NCBI GenBank assembly: GCA_019232645.1
Contig: JAFANO010000623.1
Location: 1-10,197, forward strand
Origin: Planctomycetaceae bacterium
GTDB lineage: Bacteria; Planctomycetota; Planctomycetia; Isosphaerales; Isosphaeraceae
Length of the DNA: 10,197 nt
Direction of reading: 5' to 3'
Under the pieces are notes generated by a model. The model searched no databases and was not told the DNA's origin. It saw only the letters and a program-made list of their open reading frames with translations. How positions within the stretch are numbered: the stretch's first letter is position 1; the number at the start of each line of letters is the position of its first letter. Shown here in pieces: positions 1 to 6,269 of this stretch. A program made the translations under genes and the position numbers.

Positions 1-464
1 AGCACCATTCGGCCCACTCGGTAGAGGCTCCATGCCGCCAGGGCAGCCACCAGGACCGAGAACCACTGCACTAGGGCAACCCCGGAGACCTTATCGCCGC
101 CGACCAGCCGGAAGCAAGCGGCCCAGATCAAGGTGGCAAGGGGCTGAGTCCCGTTTGTCGCGATCGTGCCTTCTGAGACCGACATCCCTCGCCCCAGCGC
201 GATATTGCGCGCGATGGTCATCATCAGGTAACCGTCCTCGGAGGCGAACTGTCTGAGCAACCGGCCCCCCAGGTTCAGCAGCGGAGCGATCCGCGACGCC
301 AGGCCCACCACGACCAGGGCAGCCGTTACCAGCCAAACACCCCTGCCCTCAGCCCAGGTTTGGGGATCGGAGGAATATTTGGTTGCCATCTCTGTAGAGG
401 TCATGGGGAGATCCCCTCTCTGCGGACCGGAAGTGGACGCGGTTCCCGTCGTTGATGAACTCAT
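1..464 (-). CDS. Putative GT-C membrane glycosyltransferase, N-terminal part (runs off the window)
   Basis: This frame is open from an ATG at 464 to the window edge (154 codons seen), so only the N-terminus is present. AGGAAG lies 7 nt before the ATG and supports this start; ATGs at 404 and 389 are alternatives. A polar N-terminus of about 38 residues precedes a membrane segment at about 41-57. A loop follows with Glu76-Asp77 (SEDGYLMMTIARNIALGRG), then TNGTQPL at 103-109, and a second hydrophobic segment at about 130-148. An acidic pair in the first extracytoplasmic loop followed by an ARNI...TNG.xPL pattern is typical of multi-spanning GT-C enzymes that use polyprenyl-phosphate sugars. It lies 181 bp downstream of the DprE2-like gene on the same strand. 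I infer that it uses the polyprenyl-phosphoarabinose made by that cassette. Mannosyl or other sugar specificity cannot be excluded, because the C-terminal part is missing. Confidence 0.72.
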   Translation of the reverse strand, partial: MSSSTTGTASTSGPQRGDLPMTSTEMATKYSSDPQTWAEGRGVWLVTAALVVVGLASRIAPLLNLGGRLLRQFASEDGYLMMTIARNIALGRGMSVSEGTIATNGTQPLATLIWAACFRLVGGDKVSGVALVQWFSVLVAALAAWSLYRVGRMV

Positions 465-563
465 AAGAAAACTTCCTGATCGCTAGTTTTTTCTGTCCCA
501 CCCTATCGCGCTGACACCTCTTCAATTAACACAACTGATCGCGTGACCTGGAGTGGTACAGTC

Positions 564-592
564 GCGCCAGTTGGTTCCGCTCCAACCGGCGC
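564..592. other. Stem-loop in the gap between the DprE2-like and GT-C genes
   Basis: Arms at 564-574 and 582-592 (11 bp, one A/C mismatch) enclose a 7-nt loop in the 181-bp gap 465-645. No T-tract follows on either strand, so it is not a classical intrinsic terminator. It could attenuate read-through or stabilise the 3' end of the upstream message. I saw no convincing promoter for the GT-C gene in the gap, so it may depend partly on read-through from the upstream genes. Confidence 0.4.
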
Positions 593-645
593 ATCCGCTC
601 GTGAACACTGCGCGTCCGGGCGTCGCGGCGGCAGGCCTTACGAAG

Positions 646-1419
646 TTACAGTCTCATCCTCTTGAAGATTGGCTCCGGGATTGACTTGATGATCGCCATG
701 ATCCAGCGCCAGAACCAAGGTGCGTACACATGATCCTTCTGCTGCCGGATGGCGCGCTCGATCGCACGGGCAACCTGGTCTGGACTGGCCACCAGGGGCG
801 AGCCGGGCTTGAGCAGGCCCCAGGTCATCGCCGTATCGACGAATCCTGGCTTGACTGTGATCACCGCGACACCCTGACGGGCCAGACGGTTGCGCAGGCC
901 CTGCAGGTAAGTGGTCAGCGCGGATTTGGTCGCTCCGTAGAGGAAGTTGCTCTGTCGGCCACGGTCACCGGCGACCGAGGAGAGGGCGCACAGGTAGCCC
1001 GTGCCGCGGCGAGCGAGGTGGGCCGCCGCCAAGCTCAAGAGCGAGACCGCCGAGGTGTAATTGACATCGATCATCTGACGGCTGAGGGCGAAGTCGCGTT
1101 CCGCCTCGGCCTGATCGAACATGGCCCCCTGACAGAAGACCACGCCAGTCAGCGGGCCGTCCTCGCCGGCGGCACAGGTGGCGAAGAAAGCGGGATGACT
1201 CTCGAAGTCGGTCGCATCGTAGCGCAGGACACGGACCGGGACCTGATAGCGGATCTTCAAGTCGTCGGCGATTGCGCGCAGTTCCGGCTCATCTCGCCCG
1301 GCCACGATCAGCCCCCGGCCCTCCGCCGCCAGTCGACGTGCCAGCGACTTGCCGATGCTCGATGTGGCGCCCAGGATCAGCGTGATCCCGGATCCATTTC
1401 CCCGTTCGTGTGCACTCAT
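646..1419 (-). CDS. dprE2: DprE2-like short-chain reductase (polyprenylphosphoryl-2-keto-ribose reductase)
   Basis: This 257-residue protein has the usual SDR/DprE2 length. The Rossmann nucleotide-binding loop is GATSSIG at 17-23. Asn120 lies in DVNYTS, Ser148 in LSSVAG, and the YxxxK pair is Tyr161/Lys165, giving a complete SDR catalytic tetrad. The C-terminal 25 residues (WFWRWIMAIIK...IPEPIFKRMRL) are hydrophobic and basic, resembling the membrane-associating tail of DprE2 proteins. In mycobacteria DprE2 uses NADH to reduce decaprenylphosphoryl-2-keto-ribose to the arabinose form. The ATG overlaps the TGA of the DprE1-like gene by 4 nt (ATGA), and GGAGGAGG lies just upstream, which indicates translational coupling. 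Adjacency to a DprE1-like oxidase makes this assignment stronger than for an isolated SDR. The exact lipid substrate is inferred. Confidence 0.88.
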   Translation of the reverse strand: MSAHERGNGSGITLILGATSSIGKSLARRLAAEGRGLIVAGRDEPELRAIADDLKIRYQVPVRVLRYDATDFESHPAFFATCAAGEDGPLTGVVFCQGAMFDQAEAERDFALSRQMIDVNYTSAVSLLSLAAAHLARRGTGYLCALSSVAGDRGRQSNFLYGATKSALTTYLQGLRNRLARQGVAVITVKPGFVDTAMTWGLLKPGSPLVASPDQVARAIERAIRQQKDHVYAPWFWRWIMAIIKSIPEPIFKRMRL

Positions 1420-2783
1420 CCCTCCTCCACGATGCCGAGCCGCCGGGCCTGCGCCGAGACGAAACGGTTGGCCGGGTCGAGCCGGGCCTTGACCCGCCGG
1501 AACTCGTCCAGCCGCTCGTACATCCGAGAGAAGGCCTCCCGGCTCATCGTCGCATCCTTAGCCAGATAAAGCCGACCGTCATGATCGAGCACGATCTGGT
1601 CCAGTCGCTGGATGAGGGCCCGCAGCCTCGACCCGGTGTTGGGCAAGTCCAGCGCCAGGGTATGTCCCGGCTTGGGGAACGAGAGCAGGCCATCGCCGGC
1701 GGCTCCGGTCACCTTCAAAACGGCCAGGAACGAGGCCATCCGCGACCGGGAGATCGCCTCGAGCAGAGCGATCATCCCCGAGCGTGAGCTTTTCGGCGGA
1801 AACAGCGCCTGGTATTGAATGAAACCGCGCTTGCCGTACATCCGGTTCCAGTGCCGCAGGGCGTCGAGCGGGTAGAAGAACGCATCCAGATCCACGATCT
1901 TCTGCTGGTCACGATTCCTGGCATAATACAATGCGTTGAATAATTTAACGCAGAGGGGATTGAGGGCGAAATCGGGGAAATTGAACGGGACCGAATGCTG
2001 CCGCCTCAAGGGGACCGTCGATGGGCTCTGTCGCCAGCGGGGCGGCAGTTCGGCGACGGCGGCATGATTGCCCCGCATCAGGACCGATCGACCCAGCGAT
2101 GCACCCGAGGCCAGGCAATCGACCCAGGCGACCGAGTACCGATATGCCTGGTCTCCCTCCTGGAACAGGGCAAAGGCCTCGTCCAGGTTTCTGGCACGTT
2201 GGAAATCGACATGGAGGTATGCAGATTCCACCGGGAGGAGTCGGAACCGGCCCCTCAGGATCAACCCGGTCAGACCCATCCCGCCGACCGTGGCCCAGAA
2301 AGCGTCGGTATTCTCCGACCGCGAGCAGGTCAGGACCTCGCCGGTGCCGGTGAGCAGGTCGAACGATTCTACGAACTGACTGACCGTGCCGTCGACATGG
2401 TGGTTCTTGCCGTGGATGTCGGAAGTGATCGCCCCTCCCACGGTGATGTACTTGGTTCCGGGCGTGACCGAGAGGAACCAGCCGCGTTGCAGGAAAATCC
2501 GGATCAGCGCCTCGAAGGTTACACCGGCCTCGCAGGTCACCATGCCGGTCTGCGGATCGAAGTCGATGAGGCGGTCGAGCCGCTCGAACAGCACCGTCCC
2601 GCCCTGCGGGTTCAGCGCCGAATCACCGTAACTCCGACCCAGTCCGCGACCAATCCATGACGGCTCCTGATCACCGTTTCTCATCAGTTCGAACAATTCG
2701 CGGATCCGTTCCGGCCGGAAAACGCGACTTTGACAGGGCGTGTAATTCCCCCAACCGTTCAGGACCTGGTTCACTGCTCGCAA
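1416..2783 (-). CDS. dprE1: DprE1-like FAD oxidase (polyprenylphosphoryl-ribose 2'-oxidase)
   Basis: The protein is about 455 residues, close to Mycobacterium DprE1. An FAD-binding PCMH/VAO-type N-terminal half contains GRGLGRSYGD (46-54 region), PGTKYITVGGAITSDIHGKNHH (to about 129) and FWATVGGMGLTG. The C-terminal substrate domain contains FYPLDALRHWNRMYG, GFIQYQ and LYLAKDA. The catalytic Lys of DprE1 (Lys418 in M. tuberculosis) corresponds to Lys409. The cysteine attacked by benzothiazinones (Cys387) aligns with Ala377. The enzyme should oxidise C2 of polyprenylphosphoryl-ribose. I chose a TTG start because AGGAGG (2790-2795) sits 6 nt before it; an in-frame ATG at 2807 lies upstream of that Shine-Dalgarno and gives 463 residues. 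The gene lies 3' of the HAD-UbiA gene and overlaps the next gene by 4 nt. FAD binding and role come from family knowledge. Confidence 0.9.
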   Translation of the reverse strand: MRAVNQVLNGWGNYTPCQSRVFRPERIRELFELMRNGDQEPSWIGRGLGRSYGDSALNPQGGTVLFERLDRLIDFDPQTGMVTCEAGVTFEALIRIFLQRGWFLSVTPGTKYITVGGAITSDIHGKNHHVDGTVSQFVESFDLLTGTGEVLTCSRSENTDAFWATVGGMGLTGLILRGRFRLLPVESAYLHVDFQRARNLDEAFALFQEGDQAYRYSVAWVDCLASGASLGRSVLMRGNHAAVAELPPRWRQSPSTVPLRRQHSVPFNFPDFALNPLCVKLFNALYYARNRDQQKIVDLDAFFYPLDALRHWNRMYGKRGFIQYQALFPPKSSRSGMIALLEAISRSRMASFLAVLKVTGAAGDGLLSFPKPGHTLALDLPNTGSRLRALIQRLDQIVLDHDGRLYLAKDATMSREAFSRMYERLDEFRRVKARLDPANRFVSAQARRLGIVEEG

Positions 2784-2925
2784 ACGACTCCTCCTCACCT
2801 TTCTCATCGACCACGACGGCTTTCCGGAGCGGGGCGATCATCTCGTGCCAGACGTTCAGCGTGTAGCGGACGACGGTCGGAGGGGTGATCTCGGCACGAC
2901 TCCAGATCCAGGTCGTCGAGGCCAT
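2671..2925 (-). CDS. Possible small unknown protein between the UbiA and DprE1-like genes
   Basis: I do not recognise this one. An ATG 12 nt after the HAD-UbiA stop opens an 84-codon frame starting MASTTWIWSRAEITPPTVV. For roughly the first 40 codons, third positions are almost all G or C, as in real genes here. That signal fades where the DprE1-like gene begins in another frame, and the last 113 nt overlap that gene. No Shine-Dalgarno is visible and there is no membrane segment. A real small protein that overlaps its neighbour, a remnant with lost 3' end, and a chance open frame in a 130-150 bp spacer are all possible. Leave it as hypothetical. Confidence 0.27.
   Translation of the reverse strand: MASTTWIWSRAEITPPTVVRYTLNVWHEMIAPLRKAVVVDEKGEEESFASSEPGPERLGELHALSKSRFPAGTDPRIVRTDEKR
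2790..2795 (-). promoter_or_regulatory. Shine-Dalgarno that decides the start of the DprE1-like gene
   Basis: AGGAGG on the minus strand lies 6 nt upstream of TTG 2783 but inside the frame that would begin at ATG 2807 (it would encode residues 5-6). Its ideal spacing to the TTG, and the recognisable DprE1 homology starting only a few residues later (LNGWGNY), favour the TTG. A GTG at 2774 is 15 nt away, which is too far. Confidence 0.55.
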
Positions 2926-2936
2926 CGTGGCGTCGG

Positions 2937-4460
2937 TCAGGAAGCGATCACCATGAAGGCGATCACCAGCGCGGCCACGAGCCTGCTCGTCCGGTCTCCC
3001 AGCGTGAAGACGATCGGATCCTCGCCCAGTTGGCCGCGCCGCGCCAGCAGCCAGATCCGGCTGATCCAATACATCAGCAGGGGACAGATCATCCAGAGCG
3101 GCCATTGCAGGCGATAGTACTGATGAACGTCGGGGCTATGGATGTAGAGGGCAAGGACCACCACGGAGATGAAGCCGCAGGAAGTCCCCAGCGATTCAAT
3201 CACGCCGAGGTCGCCGGGACGGTAACTGCGTCCCTGGGCCGACTCCTTGCCTTCCTCGTGCAATCGCAACAATTCCGAGAATCGCTTGCTGAACGCGAGC
3301 GAGGTGAACAGGAAGATCGACAGCGCCATCAACCATTCGGAAACCCGCGTGTCGGTCGCCACCCCTCCCGCCAGGATCCGCAGGGTATACAGGCCCGAGA
3401 GCACGATCACGTCGATCATCGCCTTCCGCTTGAGCCAGAACGAGTAGGCCGTCGAGATCGCCAGGTACAGCGCCAGGAGGCCGAGGAACATCGGCGGCAA
3501 CAGGGCGACGATCCCGAGCGCGACCACCAGCAACCCGAACACCAGGGGAGGACCCCAGACGATCGGCAAGGCCCCCGACGCGAAGGGACGTTCCCGTTTC
3601 CTGGGGTGGGCCCGGTCCGACTCGAGGTCCAGCACGTCGTTGCACACATAGACCGCCGACGCGCAGGCGCAGAAGGCCACGAACGCCAGCACGGCATGCC
3701 CCCATCGGGCCGCATCGAACCATGCATGGGCCAGGATGATCGGCAGGAACAGCAGCAGGTTCTTGGCCCATTGATGAGGGCGCATCGCCCGGACCAGGTC
3801 CCGCGGCCGGGCGGCGCGCCGGCCGAGCAGTTGCACCGGCACCTCGCTTCGCTCCAGGGCCGCGCGGACAGACGCCGACGGGGCCACGGCGACGACCTGG
3901 CTGGCCTCCTCCCAGATCGGAAGATCGGCCCTCGAGTCGCCGATGTAAGCGAACCGAGTCAGGCGACGCTCGCGGCAGTAGTCCCGGATGGCGTCCCGCT
4001 TCGCCGCGCCCTTGAGGTTGCGGACGCCATCGCTGGCCAGGACGTCGTCGAAGATCCCGAGCTGCTCGGCGATGCTCGCGGCCCAGGCTCGGTCGCTGGC
4101 CGTCGCCAGGACCAGCCGAGTCCCGCACGCCCGCGCCTCCGCCAGCAGCTCCAAGACGTCCGATCGGCAAGGCAGGTGCCGTACGTCGAAGGCGATCCGC
4201 TCGGAGAGCCTCTGCTTTAAATGCGCCCTCCCTCGGAGCAACCATGAGGGGAACTGGAGCAGCAGCCGCGGATCGTGCCGGATGGCCTGCACGATGGCCT
4301 CGTAGAACAGATCGGTGCTAATCAGGGTGCCGTCGAGATCCACGAAAATCACGTCAACTTCCTGCTGACGGGGTCCCGTAGCGGTCGGTAGGAGGTTTTG
4401 CATGCGCGCGTCTTCGATGGAGTGGGATGGACTCTGGTCGCCGTGAACCTTCGATCGCAT
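2937..4460 (-). CDS. HAD phosphatase fused to UbiA prenyltransferase (polyprenyl-phosphate phosphoribosyltransferase type)
   Basis: This is a two-domain protein of 507 residues. The N-terminal HAD domain (about 36-210) has motif I DLDGT (Asp41, Asp43), motif II ATAS (Ser122), a candidate motif III Lys150 and motif IV YIGDSRADLPIW (Asp175, Asp179). The C-terminal membrane domain (about 220-507) has some nine hydrophobic segments. It carries the UbiA signatures NDVLDLESD (Asn274, Asp275, Asp278, Asp282) and YSFWLKRKAMID (Tyr339 to Asp350), followed by LSGLYTLRILAGG. The UbiA half resembles decaprenyl-phosphate 5-phosphoribosyltransferase (Rv3806c type), which joins PRPP and polyprenyl phosphate. 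The HAD half could then remove the 5-phosphate; this step is inference. ATG 4460 is chosen; GTG 4466 and ATG 4403 are alternatives, and none has a clear Shine-Dalgarno. The gene is promoter-proximal in the cassette. The dprE1/dprE2 neighbours argue against quinone or haem prenylation. Confidence 0.86.
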   Translation of the reverse strand: MRSKVHGDQSPSHSIEDARMQNLLPTATGPRQQEVDVIFVDLDGTLISTDLFYEAIVQAIRHDPRLLLQFPSWLLRGRAHLKQRLSERIAFDVRHLPCRSDVLELLAEARACGTRLVLATASDRAWAASIAEQLGIFDDVLASDGVRNLKGAAKRDAIRDYCRERRLTRFAYIGDSRADLPIWEEASQVVAVAPSASVRAALERSEVPVQLLGRRAARPRDLVRAMRPHQWAKNLLLFLPIILAHAWFDAARWGHAVLAFVAFCACASAVYVCNDVLDLESDRAHPRKRERPFASGALPIVWGPPLVFGLLVVALGIVALLPPMFLGLLALYLAISTAYSFWLKRKAMIDVIVLSGLYTLRILAGGVATDTRVSEWLMALSIFLFTSLAFSKRFSELLRLHEEGKESAQGRSYRPGDLGVIESLGTSCGFISVVVLALYIHSPDVHQYYRLQWPLWMICPLLMYWISRIWLLARRGQLGEDPIVFTLGDRTSRLVAALVIAFMVIAS

Positions 4461-4541
4461 CGACACAAGTTGTTACAACCTGGCTCACGGGAACGAGATT
4501 AAATTCTTCATCCTTTCTGCTTCTGGAAATTGTAAGGACGT

Positions 4542-4570
4542 AGTTTAACTCCCATAAGTTAAGATTTCAA
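4542..4570 (-). promoter_or_regulatory. Candidate sigma70-type promoter of the polyprenyl-phosphoarabinose cassette
   Basis: On the minus strand TTGAAA (4570-4565) and TAAACT (4547-4542) are separated by 17 nt within an AT-rich stretch. Transcription would start near 4535, leaving a leader of about 75 nt before the HAD-UbiA start. The match is good for -35 (5/6) and moderate for -10 (4/6). It is a pattern call only. Confidence 0.38.
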
Positions 4571-4781
4571 CTCAGCCCGAGATTTTTTCGAAGCACTTAT
4601 GTATGCGTTCCTGCACTTTTTAAAACCTGAAGGAGTCGAGAAACTGCCTCCCTCGCTTTTTCCTAGGTCTTTGGGCGACGCCGGGCCATAATGCCCCTCA
4701 GCGGGCCGGATCTGTTAAGCGGGAAATCCGGTACCCCTGAATTCCAGGGGAAATCCGCCGGTCTGACATCTGTCAGAGTCT
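4571..4781. other. Gene-free region with short repeats and palindromes
   Basis: I see no supportable gene between the proposed cassette promoter and the inverted-repeat element. The part 4571-4670 is AT-rich with A/T runs. At 4721-4730 and 4748-4757 the 10-mer GGGAAATCCG is repeated directly. Between the copies lies a hairpin CCCCTG-AATTC-CAGGGG (4734-4750). Further right is the palindrome TCTGACA-TC-TGTCAGA (4762-4777). These could be regulator-binding sites upstream of the cassette or debris of mobile DNA. Nothing links them to a named regulator. Confidence 0.45.
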
Positions 4782-4904
4782 ATCCGGGATGTAGGCGGAT
4801 GTTCAGTATGAGGCTCCCCGAAAAGAGAGCTTGTACACCGGAAGGCTGATCTTGTTCGTCGCAAAAACTGACAGCTATACTGAACATCCGCCTACATCCC
4901 GGAT
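4782..4904. repeat. 123-bp element with perfect 28-bp inverted repeats (MITE-like)
   Basis: The left arm 4782-4809 (beginning ATCCGGGATGTAGGCGG) and the right arm 4877-4904 are exact reverse complements over 28 bp. They enclose a 67-bp centre with no useful frame. Outside the arms, 4775-4778 and 4908-4911 are also complementary (AGAG/CTCT), so weaker symmetry continues. I could not find a clear target-site duplication. The right arm lies 6 bp past the stop of the broken glycosyltransferase gene. A minimal non-autonomous transposable element is the best reading. A long structured 3' end or bidirectional terminator is the alternative, though the 67-nt loop and the absence of a T-tract speak against it. 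Confidence 0.7.
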
Positions 4905-4910
4905 CGGCTC

Positions 4911-5737
4911 TCAGCCGGATCGCTCCTTGCCCAGAACGACCCGTTTGACGAAGGCTTTGGCCCCGCCCACCAGTCGCGCCTTCAGCCGGTGAGAACGCGT
5001 CCATTCGCGATGGCCGATGAGCTCGAACGAACGATCCTTGAGCTTCGAGACGCGATAGCCACGCGACTCGATCAGCCGCGAGATGCCGATCTCGCACGCG
5101 ATTGCCTCGCGCTTGCTCGGGCCGATGAGCGGGAAGCCGCCGACCTCCTCGAGGACCCGACGGCTGGTGAAGAGGATGAGGGATGGGGGGTGAGTGCCGA
5201 CCTCGCCGCGGGGAATGCCGTGTTTCTCGAGGAGCGCCTGGTAGGTGTCGAGGGGATGGACGGGCTCGTCCTCGGGCCAGGCGAGCCGCCCGAGGTCACG
5301 GTCGGTCGCTTCCCGGAGAAGCTCCAGGTCATCCGGTCCCACATGACCGCCTCGCCGAGAAGCCCCACCCCCGCGTCACGGGCCATGCGGAACTCGAAAT
5401 CGCCGACCCGCCCCGGCCGTTTCAGGAAGCAGTCGTCCTGAAGGAACAGAGAGTACTCATACTCTTCGGCACTCCTCCAGCCGTAGTCCCAGGCGCCGAG
5501 GTTATATCCGTGGTTCTCTCGGTTCAACACCCGCGGGCGGAGGTCGTCGAAGCGGGGCGGGAGCGGGAGAGGCCGCTCGAGGCCTCCGTTGAACACGACG
5601 AGGACGTCGAACCGAGAGCCTGCATCGACCTTCCTCATTTGGGTCAGCAGGCGGTGGAGGTTGTGGGCCGAGCGGCCCGTCCAGTAGGAGACCACGACGC
5701 ACGTCTTCGGCCGTCCGCTCGGGTCTGAGGGTTCCAT
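4911..5737 (-). pseudogene. Glycosyltransferase-like gene broken by a one-base deletion
   Basis: Two overlapping minus-strand frames join into one protein. The 5' frame runs from ATG 5737: CVVVSYWTGRSAHNLHRLL, then LNRENHGYNLGAWDYGW at 71-87, then LFLQDDC at 98-103. It stays meaningful up to MTW (residue 138, codon 5326-5324). From 5323 to the stop at 4911 the other frame continues: ELLREATDRDLG, then PPSLILFTSRRVLEEVGGFP and later GYRVSKL. Adding one G between 5323 and 5324 gives MTWELLREATDRDLG and a continuous 275-residue protein. The NxGYNxGAWD and DD motifs resemble GT-A sugar-nucleotide glycosyltransferases or rhamnan-synthesis (RgpF-like) proteins; donor and acceptor are unknown. ATGs or GTGs further upstream (5821, 5839) are possible starts but add unconserved-looking sequence. 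The break may be a true mutation or a sequencing error. An IS remnant lies upstream and an inverted-repeat element downstream. Confidence 0.78.
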
Positions 5738-5766
5738 GACTCGGGTCTTTCGGTAGGAATACGACC

Positions 5767-5786
5767 CACGGCCGTCAGCGGCCGTG
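5767..5786. other. Perfect hairpin upstream of the broken glycosyltransferase gene
   Basis: CACGGCC at 5767-5773 pairs with GGCCGTG at 5780-5786 across a 6-nt loop, 30 bp upstream of ATG 5737. If transcription starts further upstream, it would be in the leader. It might also be the end of an older transcription unit. No T-tract follows. Confidence 0.35.
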
Positions 5787-5857
5787 CCGAGCCATTCTAC
5801 CGCCGGCGAGCGTCGTTTCATATGCGGCCACCCGGCCACCCCAGGGCTGCTTCATTT

Positions 5858-6153
5858 TCAGATTGGCGTTGACAGGACTTCCAGAAATTCCTTCGGCTTG
5901 CACATGTGGTGTCGCATAGCGACGGCCGCGCTCTTGTGCCCCAGTCGTTTGAAATTGGAGCTCACGATGGTTTTCAGGGCGGCCATCACCTCGGGGCCGG
6001 ACCCCTTCCGAATCCGGCTCGCGTCCTCACGGAGCGTCCTATCCCGGACGCCGTACAGGCCGTTCTCGATCCCCCGTGGCCGCGAGTCAGGCCGAGGAGT
6101 TCGCGGGCGCCAGCCCGCTCCCGCGGCACTTTGGTATCTCCACAGGGTCCGTA
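5858..6153 (-). pseudogene. ISAs1-family transposase, degenerate C-terminal remnant
   Basis: A minus-strand frame ending with TGA at 5858-5860 reads GIENGLYGVRDRTLREDASR followed by IRKGSGPEVMAAL, and later HKSAAVAMRHHM. This is the conserved C-terminal pattern of ISAs1-family DDE transposases (GHWGIENxLHWVxDVTFxEDxSRxR...LAALRN). Just upstream, in another frame (6120-6076), it reads ERAGARELLGLTRGH. The two join as TRGHWGIEN if one T is restored between 6075 and 6076, where the sequence now has CAC GGGGG. Homology can be followed faintly to about 6153 and then fades. The catalytic N-terminal and central parts are absent, and no terminal inverted repeat was identified, so the element is dead. 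It marks past transposition next to the broken glycosyltransferase gene. Confidence 0.75.
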
Positions 6154-6269
6154 TCTATGGATTGCAGGTGCGGGGGATCATATTACCTTCCCAGAAAGCC
6201 AAACGAAAGCCTGAACAATCGGCTATCATCTCGGCATTTTCATCGTTTCATAAACATTAAGTTAAGTTC
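6154..6269. other. AT-rich spacer downstream of lnt
   Basis: Between the transposase remnant and the lnt stop codon there is an AT-rich spacer. I see no gene and no intrinsic terminator in it. It may contain unrecognisable remnant of the insertion sequence. Confidence 0.4.

Noticed and set aside
730..1569. Plus-strand frame opposite the DprE2-like gene
   Set aside because: It is a shadow of a gene with all SDR catalytic residues, with no Shine-Dalgarno or domain.
3030..4220. Long plus-strand frame opposite the HAD-UbiA gene
   Set aside because: It is antisense to a gene with complete HAD and UbiA motifs, and its product is a charged, repetitive Arg/Gln/His-rich sequence typical of shadow frames in GC-rich DNA.
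4782..4904. Intrinsic terminator formed by the 28-bp inverted repeat
   Set aside because: The 67-nt loop and absence of a following T-tract on either strand make a classical terminator unlikely, though a structured 3' end stays possible.
5784..6260. Plus-strand frames over the transposase remnant
   Set aside because: The minus strand carries recognisable ISAs1 transposase sequence here, and the plus-strand products have no recognisable features.
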